From CAZFLD01 sp964519835 (GTDB lineage: Bacteria > Spirochaetota > Spirochaetia > DSM-27196 > CAZFLD01): DNA of 37,701 nucleotides. The notes beneath the pieces are model-generated. The model did not search any database. It worked only from the letters and a program-made list of their open reading frames with translations, and was not told the DNA's origin. A program made the position numbers and the translations under genes. The stretch's first letter is position 1; each line of letters begins with the position of its first letter. This document shows positions 1 to 7,595 of the stretch, piece after piece. The stretch covers positions 1 to 37,701 of the forward strand of contig CAZFLD010000041.1 in the NCBI GenBank assembly GCA_964519835.1. The letters run 5' to 3'.

Positions 1-2
1 GC

Positions 3-28
3 AAAAAAAGCCCCCGAAACTCGGGGGC
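3..28 (-). terminator. Intrinsic terminator after the exported beta-rich protein
   Basis: Read on the minus strand, an 8-bp perfect stem (GCCCCCGA at 21-28 pairing with TCGGGGGC at 10-17, 3-base loop) is followed by seven T residues (3-9). It lies about 90 bases after the stop codon of the minus-strand gene at 117-689 and fits a Rho-independent terminator for it. Confidence 0.9.
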
Positions 29-116
29 ATGCTTAGCAACTTCCGACCGCACCCACCCGCAGGGACAGGCGCTTTGGTCGCTTGGTGGCGCCAATAGACG
101 GCGCCGAGTTCGAGTT

Positions 117-689
117 CTACTGGAACCGAAACAGACCGCTCAGGCCGATCTTTATGTCCATGTACTCGAGAGCGTTGTCCACCGCGGCCATGCGGAGGAA
201 GTCAAACCCGGTGATTGCGTTCAAACGTATCACGACGGGACCGAGCGCCAGGTCGACATTCGCGCGAACGCCAAGGCCGAGGCCCAACGGTCCGGCGCCC
301 TCTTGAAACTGCGGGTCGGCAGGTCCACCCGGGGGCGGAAAGTCAAAGATCATGGTTGGTCCTACGGCCGCACCTATTCTTACGATTGCCAAGTCAAACA
401 GAATACCACCAGTGATCAGTGCTTCGATCCCGCCGGGTACCGTGTAGCCGGCCACGGTGTTCCCGGGCCTAAAATCGATAATGCTGTTGATCTGGATGGG
501 ACCGAGCACTACACCGATGTCCGCACCAAACTTGAAGTCCTCGATGCCGACGCCTCGAAAGGCCTCTAACTCGTCGCTAGCGGCAAATGGAAACCTAAGC
601 ATTGCCGACACACCGGCCTCGAACGATTGAGCGCTTGCCGCTGTTGTCAAACTTGCTGCAAGACCAACCACAAGAAGGAACTTTTTCAT
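117..689 (-). CDS. Exported small beta-rich protein, probable outer-membrane or periplasmic protein
   Basis: The protein is 190 residues. It opens with a signal peptide (MKKFLLVVGLAASLTTAASA, cleavage likely after the Ala-Ser-Ala near residue 20). The rest alternates hydrophobic and polar residues and is rich in Gly, Ile and Val, with many short amphipathic strands and a terminal Phe-Arg-Phe-Gln, as in small outer-membrane beta-barrel proteins. The start at 689 is chosen over an upstream Met at 722 because GAGAGGAG lies just before it and the signal peptide starts there. I recognise no named family, so function is unknown. It has its own terminator and a probable promoter with a palindromic operator-like site, so it looks like a single-gene regulated unit. 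Confidence 0.75.
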   Translation of the reverse strand: MKKFLLVVGLAASLTTAASAQSFEAGVSAMLRFPFAASDELEAFRGVGIEDFKFGADIGVVLGPIQINSIIDFRPGNTVAGYTVPGGIEALITGGILFDLAIVRIGAAVGPTMIFDFPPPGGPADPQFQEGAGPLGLGLGVRANVDLALGPVVIRLNAITGFDFLRMAAVDNALEYMDIKIGLSGLFRFQ

Positions 690-727
690 ACTACTCCTCT
701 CTGTTGGGCGACTTAACGCCATGGATT

Positions 728-757
728 CTGATCGTACGATCAGTAAACGGGAGTATA
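728..757 (-). promoter_or_regulatory. Promoter -10 with a 16-bp perfect palindrome over the likely start site
   Basis: On the minus strand a TATACT -10 element lies at 752-757. About 8 bases downstream is the perfect palindrome CTGATCGTACGATCAG (728-743), which would cover the transcription start of the exported protein gene. I see no good -35 element. The position suggests an operator for a dimeric repressor, which is inference. Confidence 0.5.
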
Positions 758-880
758 GCCCGAAACATTAAGATTTCACAGTAATTTGATAAGAAATAGA
801 AATGCATCGAGCGGTGCTGAGCGCGACCGGACTACGTGGACATGCGCTGATCGTCCTCCGTTCTTGTATCCGCGCCCGCG

Positions 881-1684
881 TCACGCTGCGGTGGTGCGTG
901 AGCGCGCCTTGATCGAGGCGGCCAGCACAAAAACGCCCACAAAAAGCGCAGCCCCGACAAGGGCCGTAATGGCGACGGGGCGGACCTGGTCCCACTGGCG
1001 CACCACAATGCCGACGTATGCATAGGCGTATACGATGGGGAACACGGGATCGCGGAATACGAGTGTGAGTGCCGAGCCGAGACCGATGCCGATGATTGAG
1101 ATGATAATGGCCCAAGTCTCGTAAGCGATGCCAAAACCGTCCCAACCCGCTGCAGCAAGTGCTGCCGCGACGTTAGCAATTGTGGCAATGGTCAGCCACG
1201 CGGTGTAGATGCTCACGGCGATCTTCAGGATCTTCTCAGGCAGCGGAGCATCCGGGGATCGACCGGCGCGGAGCCAGGCGTTTGCAATCACAGCCGTTAC
1301 CAGGATGGGTACGATCGCTAAAAGCGACCAGCCAAAAAGCCGAGCGCCAAAAATCGCTACCCACGCGGCGTTTAGGACCAAATTGATTCCCAGCATAAGC
1401 ACGCCGGCACGGTAGCGAGGATTTGTTGCTTGGGAGGGCAGCGCCTGATGAATGGCGAGTCCCACGATTCCCAGGTAGATCACCGGCCAGAGTGTCGTAA
1501 AGACGTAAGTGGCCGGAAAGAAGAAAACGGTGTTGTTGAACGACGAATTGGCGATGTCGCCGGTGTCCGTTCCCGCCATCGCCAATCCCAGGATGTTGGC
1601 AAGGACCGTTCCTACCACAATCAGTACGAGTGAAATCACCTGTCGTGCGATGTCGTTACCTGTGCGAGCGTCCGCTGTACTCAT
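881..1684 (-). CDS. TspO/MBR-like tryptophan-rich sensory membrane protein
   Basis: The protein is 267 residues and almost entirely hydrophobic, with about seven to eight membrane segments. The segment with LNAAWVAIFG, followed by a helix beginning LFGWSLLAIVPIL, resembles the TspO/MBR (peripheral benzodiazepine receptor) family. The length fits the longer bacterial branch often called tryptophan-rich sensory protein rather than the compact 150-160-residue TspO. TspO proteins bind porphyrins and other ligands, but the ligand of this longer branch is not known to me. The start at 1684 is supported by AGGAGG nine bases upstream; the reading frame is open further upstream but lacks such a site. 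It is a single minus-strand gene between two other single-gene units, with no neighbour that suggests a role. Confidence 0.65.
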   Translation of the reverse strand: MSTADARTGNDIARQVISLVLIVVGTVLANILGLAMAGTDTGDIANSSFNNTVFFFPATYVFTTLWPVIYLGIVGLAIHQALPSQATNPRYRAGVLMLGINLVLNAAWVAIFGARLFGWSLLAIVPILVTAVIANAWLRAGRSPDAPLPEKILKIAVSIYTAWLTIATIANVAAALAAAGWDGFGIAYETWAIIISIIGIGLGSALTLVFRDPVFPIVYAYAYVGIVVRQWDQVRPVAITALVGAALFVGVFVLAASIKARSRTTAA

Positions 1685-1832
1685 GCTCGTGCCTCCTGAC
1701 GGGAAAGATACTACCTTGATCAACCTGGTGTCGTGCGGGTCTTCCCACCGCGGTTGTCGTGCGAGCCTATAGGCGCCTCGCACTGGAGACCGCCGTGCCC
1801 CCACCCAAAGCGCTGTGGCAAAGCACGGTGGT

Positions 1833-1858
1833 AAAAAAAGGGCACCCGACGGGTGCCC
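1833..1858 (-). terminator. Intrinsic terminator after the hsp20 unit
   Basis: Minus-strand hairpin with 8-bp perfect arms (GGGCACCC at 1851-1858 read in reverse, partner at 1840-1847, 3-base loop) followed by seven T residues (1833-1839). It lies about 110 bases after the 38-residue gene coupled to hsp20 and would end that transcript. Confidence 0.9.
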
Positions 1859-1967
1859 GATATGTTAACCGGGTTACACTCGCAAGTGACCCGGATCGTC
1901 TTCGCCGTCGCACTCCGTAGCGGCGGTCACCGCGGAGAAGACGCAAGCCTCGACGGAACGCTTGGTG

Positions 1968-2084
1968 TTAGTAGTCGGACCGGTTTTTGTCCTTGATAGC
2001 CCCGACGAGTTTTTTCACGCCGCGGTCGATCTGAGGCTTAAAAAACCAGCCAATTCCGATACCGATAAGCAACCAAAAGATCAC
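1968..2084 (-). CDS. 38-residue single-pass membrane protein coupled to Hsp20
   Basis: This gene is too short for most gene callers. It starts with GTG at 2084, sharing GTGA with the hsp20 stop codon. AAGGAG lies eight bases upstream, inside the last hsp20 codons. The product begins MIFWLLIGIGIGWFFKPQID and ends KDKNRSDY: a very hydrophobic helix (residues 2-15, with Gly at alternating positions) followed by a charged Lys/Arg/Asp tail that should lie in the cytoplasm. The four-base overlap, proper ribosome site and following terminator argue that it is translated in the same transcript as hsp20. No family is recognised. A membrane partner or anchor for the heat-shock protein is a guess from context. 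Confidence 0.7.
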   Translation of the reverse strand: MIFWLLIGIGIGWFFKPQIDRGVKKLVGAIKDKNRSDY

Positions 2085-2623
2085 GATTTCTTCTCCTTCG
2101 CCGAAGACTCCTCGACCTCTTTCTCGATGTTGACCTTGACCGTCTCCTGCTCAGGCGCCTCTTCGTGTGGCGGGATGGTGACCCGGAGAATACCGTTTTT
2201 GAAAACGGCCTTCACGCTGTCGCGGTCGAACTTATCCGAAGGGGCGTAGTACTTCTGGCCGCTGATGTCTTTGAACTTCAGGCGGCGTTTGAAGTATTTG
2301 ACCTCTTGGTTCGGAGAGGCATCCTGCGGTGCGGTGGCTGAGAAGACAAGGTAGTCACCTTTGAACTCCAGATTAATGTCTTCCTCCCGAAATCCTGCGA
2401 GAGCAAACTCCAGGACCATTGTCTTGTCGTCCTTTATGTACACATTTGTGGGAGGATAGGAGTAGGCTGGATAAAAATCCTTGCCCCCTTGCCAGTTCCA
2501 GCGGAAGCCATGCTTCCATTGCCGCCCCCCGCCCATTGTGTCGGTGAAGGCGTGAGTGAAGTCCTCCGCGGCAGCGAAGATCTCATCCATGATTTTGCCG
2601 ATGTCGAATTCTCTTTCGCCCAT
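2081..2623 (-). CDS. Hsp20/alpha-crystallin small heat-shock protein
   Basis: The protein is 180 residues and acts as an ATP-independent holdase that keeps unfolding proteins soluble in the cytoplasm. The N-terminal 55 residues are rich in Gly, Trp, Phe and Tyr (RQWKHGFRWNWQGG region), as expected for the disordered arm. The alpha-crystallin domain spans about 58-152 and ends with the family signature FKNGILRVTIPP (141-152). The C-terminal tail is Glu/Lys-rich with no clear IxI motif. AAGGAG seven bases before the ATG supports the start. The stop codon overlaps the GTG of a 38-residue membrane protein. No CIRCE-type inverted repeat is visible upstream, so heat control is probably by another means. 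Confidence 0.93.
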   Translation of the reverse strand: MGEREFDIGKIMDEIFAAAEDFTHAFTDTMGGGRQWKHGFRWNWQGGKDFYPAYSYPPTNVYIKDDKTMVLEFALAGFREEDINLEFKGDYLVFSATAPQDASPNQEVKYFKRRLKFKDISGQKYYAPSDKFDRDSVKAVFKNGILRVTIPPHEEAPEQETVKVNIEKEVEESSAKEKKS

Positions 2624-3228
2624 AGCAAGCTCCTTGTAGTCGGCGGTTGTTCCGCCCGAGTGCAGCCCCTCATACGAGGCGACTGTGCGCCGATCGACTG
2701 CTGCGATCGCTTACCGATCGACATAGTCCAATCGGCCGGGGCCCATACGGCGCCCCACCTCTACTCCAGCAAGTCCAATGCCAACAAGTCGAGGAATTAA
2801 TTTGCTGTATTGAAGACAGTTACGCGATCATCGCCTGGACGTCTTTGTGTGCTGTGTCAAAAGGGCTCAGATTTGGTCCCGCCGGCCCGAAAGTTGGGTC
2901 GGAGCGGGCGCCCGGCAGCTCCTTCAACGCTTCTGTGTACACACGTCAAACACAGTCTCTATAAGGTGGTCGTGCAGATGGCGAGCATTGTTGACGCGGA
3001 GGGGTTTGTCAATTTGGGGCATACGAAGGTATCGGACGTGTACGGGCACTGAGCAGGAGGTGTCGCGCCACAACGACCGACTCTCCTGACCAGACTCAGC
3101 GGTAGATTGAGTTTCGAGCGCCGTAGATGATGTCTGGAAGAACGGCCAAATGCAACATCTACTCTGCTCTTCGATACGCGTCGCCAAGAGGGCAAACTGA
3201 TTGTGAAGCCGAAAGAGTAATTCTTGGC
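2624..3228. other. 605-bp region without a supported gene
   Basis: This lies between the 5' end of hsp20 and the 3' end of the AraC-type regulator gene. It should hold the hsp20 promoter, but I find no convincing -35/-10 pair and no terminator for the regulator operon. Short open frames exist on both strands but none has a ribosome site or a recognisable domain. The only local symmetry noted is a 10-bp palindrome, TGTGTACACA, at 2934-2943. Confidence 0.5.
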
Positions 3229-5517
3229 TCAACTCCCAGGTGTCTCGCCACGCGCCGCCGGCAGCGCCTCTGCTCCCTCGTAGGTCTTCCGGTACTCCCC
3301 CGGAGTCACACCGACGGAACTCTTGAACATCTTGATAAAACTCGACGCGTCGCTGTAGCCGACGTTCCACACTATGTCGGTAAGGTTCATGCTGCTGGTC
3401 TTCAGGAGACTCTTAGCCTTTTCCACACGGAGCGACCGGACATAGCTGGAAATGCGCTGCCCAGTGTGCTCCTTGAAGAACCTACTGAGGCGGGGGAGAG
3501 TCATAGCAAACCTATTGGCCGTGCTCTCAACCGAAAAGTCTCGCCGATCGAAGTTTTCGTGCACGTAGCGAGTTATCTCTTCAAGGAGATAAGAGCCGGG
3601 ATCGTTATCCAAGAACGGCTTGCAGATATCCGAGCAGATATCCATCACCAACGTCGCCAGCTCGTCGACGGTTTGGAACTCAACCAAAGAGAGCGCGTCG
3701 GTGTACTCGTTCCTGACTACTCCAAGTGTCAGGCTCAACTGGTGGGTGCACTTGATCACGGTGTTTATGATGTCGAAGCAAAGGCACTTGGCGCGGTAGA
3801 GCGGTACTTGTCTCTCCTTGACGAACATCAGGATTTCTCGGATAGTGGCCGAGATCTTGTCTGCATCCATTTGCATGATGGACAGCTCGAGAAGCTCGAG
3901 TTGATTGCTCGGATAGTCATGGCTCCTGGAGTTTTCAACTATTTCCTCGAAAAAGATGACGGTGTTTTCGCCTTTGATCAGCTTGTAGTCGACTGCGCTG
4001 CTGGCTTGGATAAAGGACTTACCAACATCTTCGAGACGGGGCTGTCTGTCTCCAACTCCCACTGTAGATCTGACTCCCCAAATCCTGATTACCTCCTGCT
4101 GGATGGAGGCAAGAAACGACTCCAGCAGCGAATCACTCATTTCATCGTGTGAGAGGAGAAAGGTAATAATGCTGCCGTCCACGCTCTTTTTGCCGTATCC
4201 CTGAATCTCCGGTGGAAAACAGCTTTCGACCATCTGAATCACTCTATCTGTGTCAACGACAACACCGGCCGCTCGTGAATTCAGTGACATGATAATCACG
4301 CGGAAAAACGGTTTGGTGAGGATAATGGTTGTGGCCTCATTTACCTGATCAATCTCGGCGATAGAATCCACGTTCCCCTGGAGCAAACCCAGCAGGACAT
4401 ACTCCTTTACTGCGAGCTCATTGGACACCAGCCTCTTGCTTAGCAGCTTTTCGGATTGTGAGAGATGTCTAATGGCCAATCGTGCTGCTTCAATCTCGTT
4501 GGTCTTCCCTGGAATGCCACCATAGGTGGCCTGTGCGGTTTGGCGGAGTCTCCCGATGGGCGAGTAGTTGATATGCATAAAGATCAAGATGATGATAATG
4601 CCGCCTAAGACCAGACCTACCGTCGAGTAAAGCACCTTTGTCTTTGCGCTCCTGACACTTGCAAGCGCGTCGTCGGAGGGCACAAGGGTTACGTATTTCC
4701 AGCCGCTGAGGCGCGCGCCGGCAAAGCTGATCAGGTACTCGACGCCGTCTAGTTCGACTTTTTCAGTTCCGTAGGGCTCGGAAACGCTAATGGTGTTGAG
4801 AAGCTCACCCGATGTAATACGTTCATCGTCTTGCAGCGAGACGACTATCCTACCGTTACTATCCAGTACGACCGTGTTGTCCCGGTCACTTCGGATCGTG
4901 CCACTCAGCATGCTCCGGATGGCGTCGGCATCAACAATCAAAATGACGGTGGCATACGGAACGGTAACGTTGCCGGGAATCGGATGCACAATGGTAATAA
5001 GTGAGCTCTCGGTGCGCCCGTTTGTTACGACTCTCTCAGCAGGACGCACCATTGTTGCGCTTGCGTAGTTTATGTCGTGGTAGAACGCGTTGGCGCTCCA
5101 GCTGGAATACCGGTAGATGTAGCTCGTGAAGGTCGAAAGCGTGTACGTCGATTCCGAGGAGTAGAGCGTATCATCGCCACGGAGATAGAAGACGACCTCG
5201 CGGAGTATGTCGTTAGTGACCGCGTAGTCGTTGAGCTCTTTCCGTGCCTCAATGACGTTGGGCGGGTTGTTCTCCAAGTAGAAGGGCCGAAATCTCTCGT
5301 CGCTCGCCAGCCGTACCGGTATCTGGTTTAGCGAGCTGATCTGAGCTTCCACGAAGTTTCTGGTCTTGATCGCCGTGTTGAGATTTTCTTCAATAACGGT
5401 GTTCTCGAAGATTGTAATTAGATGTCGGTACGCGAACGCGCCCATTACAAGCAGCGGGAACAGCAAAACTACAAAATACGAACCCAAAAACTTGAAAAAA
5501 AAGCTCGTGTTTTTCAC
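3229..5517 (-). CDS. Membrane-bound Cache/AraC transcriptional regulator (YesN-like)
   Basis: The protein is 762 residues. A first membrane helix lies near 11-30, an extracytoplasmic sensor domain of the Cache type spans about 31-295, and a second helix is near 296-315 (GLVLGGIIIILIF). A cytoplasmic linker follows, and the last 110 residues form an AraC-type double helix-turn-helix (SVESTANRFAMTLPRLSRFF, then NLTDIVWNVGYSDASSFIKM). This architecture is typical of regulators that sense a sugar or binding-protein complex outside and switch on an adjacent LplB/YtcP transporter. The start is a GTG at 5517, 25 bases after the upstream permease stop, with only a weak purine-rich site. It is the third gene of the permease-permease-regulator operon and probably controls it and the divergent binding-protein gene. 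Confidence 0.88.
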   Translation of the reverse strand: MKNTSFFFKFLGSYFVVLLFPLLVMGAFAYRHLITIFENTVIEENLNTAIKTRNFVEAQISSLNQIPVRLASDERFRPFYLENNPPNVIEARKELNDYAVTNDILREVVFYLRGDDTLYSSESTYTLSTFTSYIYRYSSWSANAFYHDINYASATMVRPAERVVTNGRTESSLITIVHPIPGNVTVPYATVILIVDADAIRSMLSGTIRSDRDNTVVLDSNGRIVVSLQDDERITSGELLNTISVSEPYGTEKVELDGVEYLISFAGARLSGWKYVTLVPSDDALASVRSAKTKVLYSTVGLVLGGIIIILIFMHINYSPIGRLRQTAQATYGGIPGKTNEIEAARLAIRHLSQSEKLLSKRLVSNELAVKEYVLLGLLQGNVDSIAEIDQVNEATTIILTKPFFRVIIMSLNSRAAGVVVDTDRVIQMVESCFPPEIQGYGKKSVDGSIITFLLSHDEMSDSLLESFLASIQQEVIRIWGVRSTVGVGDRQPRLEDVGKSFIQASSAVDYKLIKGENTVIFFEEIVENSRSHDYPSNQLELLELSIMQMDADKISATIREILMFVKERQVPLYRAKCLCFDIINTVIKCTHQLSLTLGVVRNEYTDALSLVEFQTVDELATLVMDICSDICKPFLDNDPGSYLLEEITRYVHENFDRRDFSVESTANRFAMTLPRLSRFFKEHTGQRISSYVRSLRVEKAKSLLKTSSMNLTDIVWNVGYSDASSFIKMFKSSVGVTPGEYRKTYEGAEALPAARGETPGS

Positions 5518-5542
5518 CGTTCGGATACCCGCCTCAGCTTCG

Positions 5543-6436
5543 CTACCCCTTGATTGCGCCTATCATAACACCTTTCACGAAATACTTTTGCAGGAAGGGA
5601 TAGAGCACGAGAATCGGTACGCTCGCGACGATGATCACCCCGTACTTGATGGTCTCCGCGATCATCATTTGCTCATCGGCAGAAGCATCAAAGCCCATCT
5701 CCATTCCCTGCAGCTGCGAAGCGGAGATCAGAATGTCCCGAAGAATGAGTTGGAGCGGGTGGAGATCTCTGTTGCTGATAAAGATCAGCGCGTCAAAGAA
5801 CGCATTCCAGTGAAACACACCATAAAAGAGCACAAGCACTGCGAGGATCGCCGGCGAGAGTGGTAACACGACCTTCGCGAAGAAGTTCGCATTGGAGCAC
5901 CCATCCATCAGCGCCGCCTCAAAGAGCTCCTTGGGGATCGTGGACTGAAAGAATGTCCGGGTGATGATAAGATTCCAGACAATCACTGCGTGTGGAAGGA
6001 TGATTGCCCAGATCGAGTTGAGAAGTCCGAGGTTCCGGACGAGTAGGTAACGGGGAATGAGCCCCCCGGAGAACAGCATAGTAAAGACGAGAAGACCCAT
6101 CACCAGGTTTCGGCCCACCAGGTCTTTCCTGGACAAGGCGTATCCAGCAGTCGTTGTTAACGCCAGATTAATGGCCGTGCCGGTGGATGTGTACAAGATG
6201 GTGTTCCTGTAGCTTGCCCACAACTGAGAGTCCGTGAAAATTCGTCTGTAGCCGTCCAGGGTGATGCCCCGCGGCCAGAGTACTACCCTCCCGAGATTGA
6301 CAAAATTGGGATCGCTGATGGAGGCAATCAGGATGAAGTAGAGTGGGTAGAGAACTATCAATAACACAATCGAGAGGATGGTGCAGTTGGCGATGTCGAA
6401 TGCCTTGTCGGTGTTTAAACGCGTGGATAGCGCCAT
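5543..6436 (-). CDS. Sugar ABC transporter permease, YtcP/CUT1 type
   Basis: The protein is 297 residues with six predicted membrane helices, the normal size for the family. Typical landmarks are the early YPLYFILIASISDP segment, the EAA-loop region with FEAALMDGCSNANFFAKVVLPL, and the C-terminal FLQKYFVKGVMIGAIKG, a strong signature of YtcP-like permeases. The start at 6436 is preferred because a GA-G-rich site lies just upstream, 13 bases after the stop of the partner permease; longer starts would run into that gene. It forms the heterodimeric membrane channel with the LplB-like partner and needs an ATPase, which is not in this window and is often shared (MsmX-like) in such systems. Confidence 0.92.
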   Translation of the reverse strand: MALSTRLNTDKAFDIANCTILSIVLLIVLYPLYFILIASISDPNFVNLGRVVLWPRGITLDGYRRIFTDSQLWASYRNTILYTSTGTAINLALTTTAGYALSRKDLVGRNLVMGLLVFTMLFSGGLIPRYLLVRNLGLLNSIWAIILPHAVIVWNLIITRTFFQSTIPKELFEAALMDGCSNANFFAKVVLPLSPAILAVLVLFYGVFHWNAFFDALIFISNRDLHPLQLILRDILISASQLQGMEMGFDASADEQMMIAETIKYGVIIVASVPILVLYPFLQKYFVKGVMIGAIKG

Positions 6437-6449
6437 TGCCGGTCCCCCC

Positions 6450-7385
6450 TCACCACAGGCTGGTCTGGCCGAGTGATCGTGCCAGCTTGTTGAAGGTGAG
6501 AATGAGTACAAGATTTATGACGGAATCAAACAAACCAACTGCGGTGGAGAAGTCATACTGTGCGTTCAACAGTCCAACCTTGTAGATATACGTCGCGATG
6601 ATTTCCGAAGTCTCGAGATTGAGCGCCGTTTGCATCAGGAATGTCTTCTGGAAACCGACACTCATCAGTCGTCCCATGTTGAGAATCAAAAGAATCATTA
6701 CGGTCGGCATAATGCCGGGAATGTCGATATGCCGTATTCGTTGGAGCTTGGAGGCCCCGTCAACGATTGCCGCCTCATGCAACGCCGGGTCGATCGAGCT
6801 CAGAGCTGCGAGGTAAATGATTGATCCCCACCCTGTGCGCTGCCACACCTCGGAGCCTACGTACAGACTCCGGAACCACTCGGGTCTCGCCATGAAGTTC
6901 ACCGGATCACCGCCAAATAGCTCCACGAAGTGATTAACAACGCCGCTTCTTGGAGACAGAAACACAAACAGCATGCCGACCATTACTACGGTTGAGATGA
7001 AGTGCGGTGCATAGGTGACCGTCTGGACAATTCTTTTGAAGCGCTTGAACCGCAGTTGGTTGAGCAGTAATGCGAGGATGATTGGGGCGGGAACCCCTGC
7101 AACAAGTTGGTAGACGCTTAGTAGAAGTGTATTTCGTATTATTGTCCGGAATTGAAAAGTGTTAAAAAAACGTTCGAAATGCTCGAATCCGACCCACGGG
7201 CTGTTCTGAATCCCGTGGATCGCCACAAAGTCCTTGAATGCAAGTTGCAGCCCGTAGATGGGCGCATAGTGGAAAACGGCGAAATAAGCGAGTGTGGGGA
7301 GCAAGAAAACATAGAGCTGGTAGTTGACTATAAGCCTTCTCCACAGTGGAGTCTTACGCAGTTTGCCCGTGCTACCGAGGTTCAT
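6450..7385 (-). CDS. Sugar ABC transporter permease, LplB type
   Basis: The protein is 311 residues and is the partner of the following YtcP-like permease. It shows the classic LplB start (YQLYVFLLPTLAYFAVFHYAPIYGLQLAFKDF, given here as a region near residues 22-53), six hydrophobic segments, and the EAA loop (HEAAIVDGASKLQRIRHIDIPG). It ends in TSLW. The ATG at 7385 is chosen because it gives the usual family length. A TTG at 7439 would add 18 residues but lies in an inverted repeat of the divergent promoter region and has no ribosome site. The start is therefore the least certain part. Role: import of an oligosaccharide or complex glycoside delivered by the divergently encoded binding protein. 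Confidence 0.88.
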   Translation of the reverse strand: MNLGSTGKLRKTPLWRRLIVNYQLYVFLLPTLAYFAVFHYAPIYGLQLAFKDFVAIHGIQNSPWVGFEHFERFFNTFQFRTIIRNTLLLSVYQLVAGVPAPIILALLLNQLRFKRFKRIVQTVTYAPHFISTVVMVGMLFVFLSPRSGVVNHFVELFGGDPVNFMARPEWFRSLYVGSEVWQRTGWGSIIYLAALSSIDPALHEAAIVDGASKLQRIRHIDIPGIMPTVMILLILNMGRLMSVGFQKTFLMQTALNLETSEIIATYIYKVGLLNAQYDFSTAVGLFDSVINLVLILTFNKLARSLGQTSLW

Positions 7386-7409
7386 CCTGAAATGCTTACA
7401 CGGTACACG

Positions 7410-7443
7410 CCAATTGTAAATGAGCAAGTTTTTCAACAATTGG
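7410..7443. promoter_or_regulatory. Inverted repeat in the divergent transporter promoter region
   Basis: A perfect 8-bp inverted repeat, CCAATTGT (7410-7417) and ACAATTGG (7436-7443), is separated by 18 bases. It lies just upstream of the lplB-like gene and about 150 bases upstream of the binding-protein gene. A minus-strand TTGTTG/TACAAT pair with 15-base spacing overlaps it. It may be a regulator site for the divergent transporter genes; the binding factor is unknown. Confidence 0.4.
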
Positions 7444-7595
7444 TGAGTCTTTACCCGCGCAACTGTCGCCGACGATGCAAGAACTACCTATATACAGACT
7501 CCGAAACTGGCCATAGCCTCGAAATAGCACAGTGGAGCAGCGGCCTCATGAAGAGAGCCCTGTATCCATTTGCTTCATTTGCAAGGAGGATTTGC

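Noticed and set aside
2924..3370. Possible small gene after the regulator operon
   Set aside because: Half of it is the complement-frame of the AraC domain in another phase, and the rest has no domain or ribosome site.
3127..4152. 341-residue open frame on the plus strand
   Set aside because: It lies wholly inside the convincing AraC-type regulator gene on the minus strand, has no ribosome site and reads as low-quality protein; a shadow frame.
7152..7595. Upstream extension of the solute-binding protein frame
   Set aside because: It overlaps the permease gene and would bury the signal peptide; AAGGAGG before 7596 fixes the start.
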